DNA from: CALLVY01 sp937899855 | GTDB lineage: Bacteria; Bacteroidota; Bacteroidia; Chitinophagales; Saprospiraceae | DNA: 64,000 nucleotides | Assembly: GCA_039820405.1 (NCBI GenBank) | Contig: JBCBQC010000004.1 | Location: 1-64,000, forward strand | Direction of reading: 5' to 3' | Part shown: positions 43,054-51,251 of the stretch, one piece after another | Layout: each line of letters begins with the position of its first letter | How positions within the stretch are numbered: position 1 is the stretch's first letter | Position numbers and translations under genes: made by a program | The notes under the pieces: model-generated | What the model saw: only the letters and a program-made list of their open reading frames with translations | Database searches by the model: none | What the model was told of the DNA's origin: nothing

Positions 43054-44465
43054 GGATAGTCTTTTAGCGGTGCGCCATCCTTTGCCACCCCGGCTCTTGC
43101 TACGGGAGCCAGCCAGGGGTCGAGGACTCGAAGCAGCCGTTGGTCGCTTTTGTAAGCTTGGTAATGATGATGCATGGTTTCTACCTTTTCCCGATAGCGA
43201 GAATCGGTCAATATCTTTTCAATGTTGCGCTCGATGTCCACCACTTGATCGCGGTCCTTATCGGCCATGATCCCCAATTGGTGATAAGCCACCCGGGCAG
43301 CACAGCCATTCTGGTCGGAGCGCTTTCCCGAGTAAACCAACATCGGTACCCGGTGGTGGATGCACTCGTTGATCGTGTGGATTCCGCCGTGATTGATCGA
43401 ACAATCAGCCTGGGCCAGCACGCGAATTTGCGGTACCCAGGCGAAGGGATATACGTTGGCCGGAACCGTGGTGAGTAGCTCGTCTTCCAACAGGCCACCC
43501 AGGCTGAGAATCAGCAGCCAGTCCGATCTTTTTTCAACCGCCCGAACGAGGCGTTGTAGAAAATGGTGGTCGCCCCGTTTGAAGGAACTGACCGAGCAGT
43601 AGATCAATGATTTTTTTTCGCGGGCCTTTTCCGCGAAGAGGTCCGCCAGCTTGGCTTCCACCCTCGCATCACTGCGCAACTCGCGGCGCTCCGCGTCGAC
43701 CATCGCACCGACGTAGTGCAGCTGGGGGCGGGGAGGGTGGGGAAATTCCATTTCCCATAAAGTCATGCTCAGTACGGGCAGGCCTTGATAGGTGATGGGA
43801 CCGGGCCAGTAATTTTCCCGCATCCATTCCTTCGGAAAACCCACTTGTCGACCGTAAGCCAGCAACACGCTACGCCGGTTGGTCCCCACACTTCGCCAGC
43901 GCTTTTTGGCAAACATCCACCAGCGTTGCCACCGGACTTTTTGCCAGGCCCAACGCAGGCCCCATTCGCTGCCGCGCCAGCCCATTCCGGGCAGGGTGTC
44001 GTGCAGCAGGGGCGGCAGGCCAGGACTTGGCCAGAGCGAAAACCACTGGCTGAGCAAAACCGTCGGGACCCGCTCGCTGACCGCCGTCATCAGGTGTTCG
44101 TGCAACTCGACGTCGATGAGCAGTAAGTCCGGCGACCAACGATCGAGCCGTTCCCGAAAATCCGCCATGCCCAGATTTTGGATGGCGCTTTGGCTTTGGC
44201 TGCGCGCTTGACGCCAGCGGTACCACCAGCGTTGCAACTTGCGCAGCCCCCCTCGAAAACGGGGCAGCTCGGGAGCGGGAAAAAAATTGATCCCGGGAAG
44301 CTGTTCGTAGCGGATGCCATTGGCGCGTACTTTTTCGCCCACTTCCTTGGGGCTAGCGTAGGTGATCGTATGCCCTCCCGCCTCCAGGCGTCGAACGAGT
44401 TCGAAGCTGGCGTAAAGGATGCCGGTCAGACCGGAGGTGATGCATACAATGTGTGCCATAATCAA
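43050..44465 (-). CDS. Glycosyltransferase family 1 (UGT/macrolide-glycosyltransferase type)
   Basis: A 471-residue GT-B enzyme. The N-terminus HIVCITSGLTGILYASFELV and the C-terminal signature QADCSINHGGIHTINECIHH are those of the UDP-glycosyltransferase family that decorates small lipophilic molecules such as macrolides, flavonoids and peptides. That separates it from the GT4 enzymes of the polysaccharide operon and links it to the NRPS product. The second Met (44459) is an alternative start. It lies 12 nt downstream of the TylF-like gene. Confidence 0.88.
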   Translation of the reverse strand: MIMAHIVCITSGLTGILYASFELVRRLEAGGHTITYASPKEVGEKVRANGIRYEQLPGINFFPAPELPRFRGGLRKLQRWWYRWRQARSQSQSAIQNLGMADFRERLDRWSPDLLLIDVELHEHLMTAVSERVPTVLLSQWFSLWPSPGLPPLLHDTLPGMGWRGSEWGLRWAWQKVRWQRWWMFAKKRWRSVGTNRRSVLLAYGRQVGFPKEWMRENYWPGPITYQGLPVLSMTLWEMEFPHPPRPQLHYVGAMVDAERRELRSDARVEAKLADLFAEKAREKKSLIYCSVSSFKRGDHHFLQRLVRAVEKRSDWLLILSLGGLLEDELLTTVPANVYPFAWVPQIRVLAQADCSINHGGIHTINECIHHRVPMLVYSGKRSDQNGCAARVAYHQLGIMADKDRDQVVDIERNIEKILTDSRYREKVETMHHHYQAYKSDQRLLRVLDPWLAPVARAGVAKDGAPLKDYP

Positions 44466-44477
44466 AAACGACCGGGT

Positions 44478-45146
44478 TTAATATTTTTTAAGCCAGCAGA
44501 CTTGATTGTTAAAAGTTTTGATGCGGGCCGTGGCCTGGTGCTCAGACAAGTAATCGTGAATCGCCCGGGCGCAACCATCCCAAAAGTAATAGTCATCGAC
44601 GATGATGATGCCGCCCTTTTTTACCCGAGGGTACATTTCCTTGAGGCAGGTCATCGTCGAGTCGTACCAATCGCCGTCGAGCCGCAAGAGGGCGACGGTA
44701 CCCCCGGAGTACTGGGGGAGGGTATTTTCAAACCAACCCTTATTGATTTCAAAATGCCGGGCCCCCGCAATTTGCATGGCACGCTCGGCATCTTCAACGG
44801 CCGCCTTACAATTGTCGTAGTAAGTCGGGCTCTCCGTATTGTTTTGCCAGTCGAGCGCACGCTGACCATCGATCTCCTGGGCATCCGGCAGGCCTTCAAA
44901 GCTATCGTACAAATAATAATGTCGCTGTGGCCCCAGGATCTTGGCGATCCCTCCGATCATGCCTCCTTTCCAAACCCCACACTCGACGATCGCTCCTTCC
45001 TGATCCAAGACCTTCTCCGCCAGCAGCAGATTGGTGATGTACCAGTTCTCGGGAACCATGGTGTGTCCACGAAAGGACTGGTAGATTCCTTCGTAGCGAC
45101 GGAGCTTCTGGAGGTGATTGAATTTTTTGCGAACGTAGTTTACCAT
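44478..45146 (-). CDS. TylF/MycF-family O-methyltransferase
   Basis: A 222-residue methyltransferase. IVECGVWKGGMIGGIAKIL is the TylF-type SAM motif, and LLRLDGDWYDSTMTCLKEMY with GGIIIVDDYYFWDGCARAIH provides the metal-binding acidic residues of the family. TylF and MycF methylate sugar hydroxyls on glycosylated antibiotics. Next to a GT1 glycosyltransferase and an NRPS this suggests O-methylation of a sugar attached to the peptide. It starts 24 nt after the NRPS stop, in the same transcription unit. Confidence 0.9.
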   Translation of the reverse strand: MVNYVRKKFNHLQKLRRYEGIYQSFRGHTMVPENWYITNLLLAEKVLDQEGAIVECGVWKGGMIGGIAKILGPQRHYYLYDSFEGLPDAQEIDGQRALDWQNNTESPTYYDNCKAAVEDAERAMQIAGARHFEINKGWFENTLPQYSGGTVALLRLDGDWYDSTMTCLKEMYPRVKKGGIIIVDDYYFWDGCARAIHDYLSEHQATARIKTFNNQVCWLKKY

Positions 45147-45170
45147 GGGCGTTTCGAATCTTTGCTTGGT

Positions 45171-48100
45171 TTAACTTTCTTGATCGGATAGCAACTCGCT
45201 GATGACCGCTTCGATGGCCTCGCCAAACTCGGCGATGGTGGGATGGTCAAATACCATCTTGATCGGCAGGTCCAGCTCAAAGGCTTTTTCTACCCGGGCC
45301 ATCAAGCGAATGGCTTCGAGCGAGTTGCCCCCCAGTTGGAGGAAATTGTCGTTGACGCCGATCTTTTCGACGGGCAGTATCTCCAGCCAAAATTCGGTCA
45401 GCATTTCTTCCAATTGTGTACGGGGAGCGATGTACTCCACGTTCGATTCCACCTTGGAAGGCTCCCAGTCGGGCAATGCCGAACGGTCGATTTTTCCATT
45501 GGGGGTGAGGGGCAATTCGTCCAGGCGTTGGAAGCGGGTAGGGATCATGTACTCCGGCAAACGCTCCGCCATATGCGCCCACAATTCGCGGGTGGGAATG
45601 TCGCGGTCCGCCACGTAGAAGGCCACCAGCTCCTGCCCGTCGATCGTCTTGCGCGGCTCGATGTAGCCAATTTCCTTCATCATCACCCGCACTTCCTGCT
45701 CGTCAATGGGCTCGTTGATTTCGTCGATGGCGGTTGCTCGTTTTTTGTGTCCCATTCGTACGTCCCAACTGTAGGGGAAGGCGTAGTTGCTGTAACCCTG
45801 TTCCTTGGTGTGAACGTAGATGCCCAATTTGTTGATGATGCAGTTGGTCGAACGCCCCGTATCGGCGGGTCGAATCCAGGGTATCTTTGAGTCGAGGTAT
45901 ACGTACATTTCCTCCAAACTTACATCGGTGTAGCGGTAAAAGTCGACAAACTGAACTTGTTCGAAAACCTCATCGGTATCGAAGATCGAGACATCCATCA
46001 AGCGACTGACCGCGTCATCTACGCGGTGGTATTCCTTGCGGGCGTTGAGAATGATGTCGTCAATACCCGAGATGTCGACATTGTCTTTCCAGAAGAGCTC
46101 TTCGGTCAAACGGGTTTCAAAAAACTGTCCCCGCGATAGTCCCGTTACGATGATCGGAATTTTCTTTTCCACCGCAATTTGCACGCTCATGGTGTAGAGC
46201 GCTTTGAAACAACCGTTACAAACATTGCAGTGGCGTTCGAGGCTGTCGACAAAAATTTCGTTCATCGCCGGGGTCGTACCAAAGACGTGGTCGATGCCCA
46301 GATCGCTGACGATGCGGCGAACGTTATCCTTGGCCCCTTCGGAAATAAAGCCATTGTCGAGGGTAAAGGCGAGTACTTCGAAGCCCATTTCCTTGAGTTG
46401 CCCCAAGGCGTAAGAACTGTCTTTGCCTCCACTCAGGAGCATGATACAATCGTAGTCGCCCCCACGTCGCTTCCGCGCCTGGCGGAAGATTTCGCGCAGG
46501 TCATCGAGGGTCTTGAAGTACTGCTCGGCCTTGCGTTGGAAAGACTCAAAGGAATGGCAAAAATTGCAGACGCCATCGTCGTCAAAGACCGCCTCCGGAT
46601 AGTTGGAGGGCAGGCCACAATTGGTACAATAGTGCTCAGCTTCGTGCTGGGTAGCATTGGGGCGGTCCCAAAGCTCCACCACCGTTTGCTTTACCCCGGG
46701 AAAGCTGGACAGCGCCGCTTCGATCTCCCCGGGTTCGATCCGAATACCACCGATTTTCATCTGCTGGTCAATACGCCCCAAAAACTCCAATTGCCCCGCG
46801 CGGTTCCACTGCACCAAATCCCCCGTCCGGTACATCTTCCGGCCCGGACTAAACGGATTGTCGACAAAGCGCTCCGCCGTCAGATCGGCTCGGTTCCAGT
46901 AGCCCACCGCCAAACTCTCGCCCGCCAGGTACAACTCTCCCGGTACGCCCTGCGGCGTCAGTTGACCACTCTCGTTGAGTACGTAAACTTGCATGTGCGG
47001 AGCCGGCACCCCAATGGGGACCGACAATTTATCGCGATCCACGGGTTCGTACCGGTGCCAGACGCAGCCAACGGTGGCCTCCGTGGGGCCGTATTCGTTG
47101 TAGATCTTCAAACCCGCCGGAAACCGCTCCTGGATACTCGCCGCCAATTGGGCTTTGAAATCTTCACCGCCCACAACCATCACCCGAATCCGCGACTGAG
47201 CCAAGTCCTGGTCGTGGAGCAAGGTCAGGTGGGAAGGCGTAAGCTTGATGGCGTCCACGGCATTATCGGCAATGACGTCGAGCAAGGCCAAGTCGGGCCC
47301 ACTGGTGACCTCGTCGTAAATCACGATTCGACCACCGCTAATTAGGGGAACGTAGATGGAGGTAACCGTCAGGTCAAAACCAATCCGGGTAAATAGTGGG
47401 AAGGCCGGCCGCTCAACAATCGCGTATTTCTCGCGGGCCCACCGTAGGTAATGACTCAGCGCGCGGTGCGAAATTCCCACGCCCTTGGGACGACCGGTCG
47501 ACCCGGAGGTAAACATGATGTAAGCCAAGTCCGTACCCTCACTGTGACCACTGGACGGGGTGGGTTGGCCATTGAGCGAAGCCAGCTCGGCCAGCCCCAA
47601 CTGAAAGCGGGGGATCGTAAGATCGCTTAGTCCATCGTAAAATTCCGCTCCGGTGAGGAGCAATGCCACGTCCGCTTCCTCTACCAAGTCGATCACCCGA
47701 CTGCTGGGCGCATCCGCCGCGATCGGAATGTAGGTCGCCCCGGCTTTGAGTACCCCCAAGATACCGATCACCAACTCGGGCGACCGCCGCAGGTACAAGC
47801 CCACACGTTGGCCGCGGTTGATTCCTTGTCGGTGCAAGTAGCGGGCCAGGGCCTCGGCACGATCCCGCACCTCGGCGTAGGTCAGGGTTTGCGGGCCGTA
47901 CTGTAAGGCCACGGCGCCGGGTTGAGCGGCGACCTGTTGATCGAACAACTCCACCACCGTCGGTACCGATGCGGAGACTTCGAAAGTGGGATTGAATGCT
48001 TGAACCAGGCGATTGGCCGCCGATTTGTGAAGGAGCGCCGGGGCGGTCAATGCCTGCTCCCGATCCGCTAGAAAAGCGTCGAGCAAGGCCAAGAAATGTG

Positions 48101-49355
48101 CGGGTGTATGGCGACGCAGCTCCGCGTCAAAAACATCTTCGTTGAGGTCGAAGAAAAGCTGTACGTTCCCCGTGTGGTCAAAGTCGTACACCTGCATTCG
48201 CAGGTGGTGGCCCGGGTCACAGTGCCCGGGATGCTGCCAGTGGGAGTTTACGGACAAGTCGTGAAAATCTCCGAAGTGGACGTGGATGTAGTTGAGGACG
48301 ACGTTGAAGCTGCGGTTGAGACCCAGGGTACTGGTCCCGGGTTGGGCGTAGCGCAAAAAGCCGTTTACCTCCGTGCGAATCCTTTGGTACAATTGGGAGA
48401 AGCTTTCCCCCGCTTCGATTTGGGCGGCCAGGGGAAAAAGTTCGATGAAGACCCCCGCTGTTTTTTTAAAGATGGGTTTGACCCGGTTGTGCGCGGGCGT
48501 ACCGATGGTCAGGTTTTTTTGTCCGCTCACCCGGTACAGGTAACTCATCAGGAGGGTGACAAATACGTTGAAGAGGGCCATGTTTTCGGTCCAGGCTCGC
48601 AGATCGGGTTCTTGGATCAGGCGGCGGAGCCGGTTGGCCCGCTCGGGGCCGAGGTCGATCCGAACCCGTTGGGCCCGCGAGGTAGGTCGACCGGTGGGGT
48701 AGCCGTGCAAGCTGGCGGGTGGGGGCAGGGTTTGCAACTTCTCCTTCCAATGCTCGTGTAGGTGCGCTTTCTTGGGATTGGTCCGCGCCATCTGCTTGAA
48801 TTCGAGGTAGTCGATAAAGGAAGGCAGAGCGGGAACATCCGCCAGCGTCCCTTCGAGCGAGGCGCGGTACAGCTTGGCCAGGGCCTCGTAGAGGACGGTC
48901 ACGGCCCAGGCATCGGTAATGAGGTGGTGTTGGTTAAAGAACCAAAGATAATGCCCTTCCCCGCGTTTGATCAGGACCGAATCGAAGAGGGGGCCGGACC
49001 AATCGAGGATGCGTTGGCTACGCTGCGTTGCCCAGGTAGCGTAGTCAAACTGGGCATCGTCCGATCGGTCGATTACTTCCACTCGATAGGGGTAGCGTTC
49101 CAAAATTTGTTGACGCGGCTGGCCATCACGCTCGCTAAATACCAAGCGCAGGGCATCGGTCCGATCGACCAGGCCCTGAAAGGCTTGCTGAAAGTGAGGA
49201 ACGTCCAGGGGGCCTTCCAAGGTGAAGGTAAAAGCCATGTTGTACAGTGGGGAGTCGGGACTCAGCTGTTGCCCGGTCCACAGCAGCAATTGGCTTCGCG
49301 TTAGCGGGTAGAATTTTGTAGTTGGCTTTTGCAGCTCTTCTAAATGATCTTCCAT
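45171..49355 (-). CDS. NRPS module C-A-T with a WbpG-like PP-loop amidotransferase inserted in the A domain
   Basis: A 1394-residue nonribosomal peptide synthetase. Residues about 15-440 are a condensation domain (HHLITDAW, 143-150). The adenylation domain begins near 465: A3 FTSGSTGRPKG (615-625), A5 NEYGPTEATVG, A7 YRTGDL (842-847), A8 KIGGIRIEPGEIE (867-879). Residues about 905-1235 are an inserted enzyme with a zinc-ribbon (Cys910, 913, 930, 933), the N-type ATP-pyrophosphatase loop SGGKDS (985-990) and CNVCNGC (1043-1049), as in WbpG/PseA amidotransferases. The A domain then resumes and ends in LTPNGKIDRSAL. A carrier domain follows (LGGNSLEAIR, Ser1345). There is no thioesterase. The specificity residues I read (D,L,T,K,V,G,E,V,G) resemble the Asn code. 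The start abuts the carrier-protein stop. Confidence 0.92.
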   Translation of the reverse strand: MEDHLEELQKPTTKFYPLTRSQLLLWTGQQLSPDSPLYNMAFTFTLEGPLDVPHFQQAFQGLVDRTDALRLVFSERDGQPRQQILERYPYRVEVIDRSDDAQFDYATWATQRSQRILDWSGPLFDSVLIKRGEGHYLWFFNQHHLITDAWAVTVLYEALAKLYRASLEGTLADVPALPSFIDYLEFKQMARTNPKKAHLHEHWKEKLQTLPPPASLHGYPTGRPTSRAQRVRIDLGPERANRLRRLIQEPDLRAWTENMALFNVFVTLLMSYLYRVSGQKNLTIGTPAHNRVKPIFKKTAGVFIELFPLAAQIEAGESFSQLYQRIRTEVNGFLRYAQPGTSTLGLNRSFNVVLNYIHVHFGDFHDLSVNSHWQHPGHCDPGHHLRMQVYDFDHTGNVQLFFDLNEDVFDAELRRHTPAHFLALLDAFLADREQALTAPALLHKSAANRLVQAFNPTFEVSASVPTVVELFDQQVAAQPGAVALQYGPQTLTYAEVRDRAEALARYLHRQGINRGQRVGLYLRRSPELVIGILGVLKAGATYIPIAADAPSSRVIDLVEEADVALLLTGAEFYDGLSDLTIPRFQLGLAELASLNGQPTPSSGHSEGTDLAYIMFTSGSTGRPKGVGISHRALSHYLRWAREKYAIVERPAFPLFTRIGFDLTVTSIYVPLISGGRIVIYDEVTSGPDLALLDVIADNAVDAIKLTPSHLTLLHDQDLAQSRIRVMVVGGEDFKAQLAASIQERFPAGLKIYNEYGPTEATVGCVWHRYEPVDRDKLSVPIGVPAPHMQVYVLNESGQLTPQGVPGELYLAGESLAVGYWNRADLTAERFVDNPFSPGRKMYRTGDLVQWNRAGQLEFLGRIDQQMKIGGIRIEPGEIEAALSSFPGVKQTVVELWDRPNATQHEAEHYCTNCGLPSNYPEAVFDDDGVCNFCHSFESFQRKAEQYFKTLDDLREIFRQARKRRGGDYDCIMLLSGGKDSSYALGQLKEMGFEVLAFTLDNGFISEGAKDNVRRIVSDLGIDHVFGTTPAMNEIFVDSLERHCNVCNGCFKALYTMSVQIAVEKKIPIIVTGLSRGQFFETRLTEELFWKDNVDISGIDDIILNARKEYHRVDDAVSRLMDVSIFDTDEVFEQVQFVDFYRYTDVSLEEMYVYLDSKIPWIRPADTGRSTNCIINKLGIYVHTKEQGYSNYAFPYSWDVRMGHKKRATAIDEINEPIDEQEVRVMMKEIGYIEPRKTIDGQELVAFYVADRDIPTRELWAHMAERLPEYMIPTRFQRLDELPLTPNGKIDRSALPDWEPSKVESNVEYIAPRTQLEEMLTEFWLEILPVEKIGVNDNFLQLGGNSLEAIRLMARVEKAFELDLPIKMVFDHPTIAEFGEAIEAVISELLSDQES

Positions 49356-49598
49356 TTAGTTTGATTTTCGACGCTCCAGATAGTTTACCATGTTCTCCAC
49401 CGTGATAAAATGCTCGATCACCATATCTTCGGGTGGAATGGGGAGGCCGAATTCTTCTTCAATAAAAGCAATCAAATTCATCATCCCCACCGAATCGACC
49501 AATCCGCTACTCAGCAAATCCTCATCCGCCGTCAGTTGGAAGGCCTCATCGGCATCCAGCAAATTATTCTGGATATAATCAATCAAAATATCGTTCAT
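49356..49598 (-). CDS. Free-standing acyl/peptidyl carrier protein
   Basis: An 80-residue acidic carrier protein. The phosphopantetheine attachment serine is in LLSSGLVDSVGMMNLI (DSV). Its start overlaps the stop of the free-standing adenylation gene (ATGA), and the NRPS follows without a gap, so the three are translationally linked. It is the expected acceptor of the aminoacyl group made by the adenylation protein and the substrate carrier for the dehydrogenase. No phosphopantetheinyl transferase lies in the window. Confidence 0.9.
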   Translation of the reverse strand: MNDILIDYIQNNLLDADEAFQLTADEDLLSSGLVDSVGMMNLIAFIEEEFGLPIPPEDMVIEHFITVENMVNYLERRKSN

Positions 49599-51175
49599 TG
49601 GTCAGTTGTATTTAAATGTCTTTTTCTCAAGGTATTGCGATCAATTTTACCCGTTCCGGTACGCGGAAGGGTATCGGTGATTTCTATTTTTTGTGGTACC
49701 GCGTACCAGGGTAATCTCCGTTTGGCGTGTTGCAATAGGTCCGGCGCCGTCAGAAGTTCCCCTTCCTTGGCCAGCGCCACGGCATAGATCAACTGTTCCT
49801 CCGCACTGCCCCGCAGGGTGTAGACCGCCACCTCATCGACCCCAGGATGCCCCAAGAGTGCCAACTCCACCTCGTCCAATTCCACGCGGAAGCCCCGCGT
49901 TTTTACCTGCCGATCGCGACGCCCCAAAAAGCGCAGTTCCCCGTCCGTATCCATCCGTACCAAATCACCCGTCCGGTAAAAAACCTGATCGACACCCGGC
50001 ACTTGCTGACGCCGGAACAGGGAACGCTCCGTCAATTCGGCATTCTTCCAGTAGCCCTGCATCCGGGTCGCCGAACGAATCAGTAATTCCCCTACTTCCC
50101 CCGGCACCACCTCGCGGTCGTGCTCGTCTACAATCAACATCTCCGTATTGCCCCAAACCCGACCGATCGGGATCGATTCCTCCCCATTCGGTACACCGGG
50201 TAGGTTGTAGTAGGTACATTGGTTGACTTCGGTCGGACCGTACACATTACTCACCTTGACGTGGGGCAGCACTTGCATCAGCTTGCGCAGGTGCTTGACC
50301 GGAAATGGTTCGCCCGCGTACAGCAACAGCCGCAGCTTGGACCAGTCGCGCTGTTCGAGGGTGCCCCCCTGGAGCATCTGTACCAGAGCCAAAGGCACCG
50401 AATACCAAATGCTGATGGCTTCGCGCTCGATGAGCTGGGCCATACTGGTCGGCATCTTGGTGTGGGCATCGGAAGCGATGATGGTCGTTGCCCCCATCAG
50501 GGGAGCGGCAAAATAACCCAGGGTGGAAATGTCGAAATAAATCGGCGCGTGGTTGCCGATGCGGTCCTCGGCCCGAATTTGGTAGAGCGAAGCCACCAAT
50601 TTGGCGTAGGCCAAGCCGCTGTAGTGGGTGTGGATGATTCCCTTGGGCGTACCGGTGGAGCCCGACGTGTAAAGCATGTAGGCCGGGTCCCGTTCGAGTA
50701 GGGCTTCGGCGGGCTCAAATTGAGCGGGCTCGTTCGTGACGGTTTCCCAGTCGATCTGGCGAACGGCGGTTTCCAAACGAGTGGTACCGATGACGGTTTC
50801 GACGGGCAGGGGTTCTTCGGTTAGTACTTTTTGTAGGGCCCGACTTTGGGTAGGGCTGGTGACGATTTGACGGATGCCACCGTCTTGGATCAGAAAGCGG
50901 ATGCGCTCCGGTGGGGAAAAAGGGTCGAGGGGAACGTAGATTCCGCCGGCTTGCATGATGCCGTAGAGGGCGGGGGCGGTTTCCAGGCAGCGGTTGAGAA
51001 AAACGCCGACCCGATCCCCCTTCTGCAAACCGTTGGCCACCAGAATGCGCGCGAGCTGGAGCATTTGCTGCTCCAGTTCGAGGTAGGTCAGGGCCTGCTT
51101 GCCACAGCGGAAAGCCTCCTTGCGGGGGAATCGTCGTGCAGATTCTCTAACAGTCTGGGGGATTAAGTAAATCAC
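49595..51175 (-). CDS. Free-standing adenylation protein, probable L-prolyl-carrier ligase
   Basis: A 526-residue amino-acid adenylation enzyme without a carrier domain. Core motifs: AYMLYTSGSTGTPKGIIHTH (A3), NVYGPTEVNQC (A5), YRTGDLVRMDTDG (A7), FRVELDEVE (A8) and LPRTGTGKIDRNTL (A10). The specificity residues read D,I,L,Y,L,A,V,Q,C; this resembles the D,L,L,Y,L,A,L,V,C pattern I recall for proline-activating PltF/RedM-type proteins. With the carrier protein and dehydrogenase it forms the pyrrole-2-carboxyl cassette. The start is GTG 51175. A TAnnTTTG element lies about 56 bp upstream. Confidence 0.9.
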   Translation of the reverse strand: MIYLIPQTVRESARRFPRKEAFRCGKQALTYLELEQQMLQLARILVANGLQKGDRVGVFLNRCLETAPALYGIMQAGGIYVPLDPFSPPERIRFLIQDGGIRQIVTSPTQSRALQKVLTEEPLPVETVIGTTRLETAVRQIDWETVTNEPAQFEPAEALLERDPAYMLYTSGSTGTPKGIIHTHYSGLAYAKLVASLYQIRAEDRIGNHAPIYFDISTLGYFAAPLMGATTIIASDAHTKMPTSMAQLIEREAISIWYSVPLALVQMLQGGTLEQRDWSKLRLLLYAGEPFPVKHLRKLMQVLPHVKVSNVYGPTEVNQCTYYNLPGVPNGEESIPIGRVWGNTEMLIVDEHDREVVPGEVGELLIRSATRMQGYWKNAELTERSLFRRQQVPGVDQVFYRTGDLVRMDTDGELRFLGRRDRQVKTRGFRVELDEVELALLGHPGVDEVAVYTLRGSAEEQLIYAVALAKEGELLTAPDLLQHAKRRLPWYAVPQKIEITDTLPRTGTGKIDRNTLRKRHLNTTDQ

Positions 51176-51230
51176 AATTTTTTCAAATGATTGTCACCAG
51201 CTATCATTTTTTAGTATGCTGGTGGGCGCC

Positions 51231-51238
51231 CAAAGGTA
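51231..51238 (-). promoter_or_regulatory. -7 promoter element upstream of the adenylation-carrier-NRPS genes
   Basis: On the minus strand this reads TACCTTTG, an exact TAnnTTTG match in the 76-bp gap between the dehydrogenase stop and the adenylation start. A TTTG lies 14 bp upstream, shorter than the usual spacing. It would let the NRPS genes be transcribed separately from the dehydrogenase. Confidence 0.5.
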
Positions 51239-51251
51239 TGACGTCCAATTG

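Noticed and set aside
46179..47345. 388-codon plus-strand frame inside the NRPS
   Set aside because: The minus-strand NRPS motifs continue without a break through this interval, so the frame is a mirror artefact.
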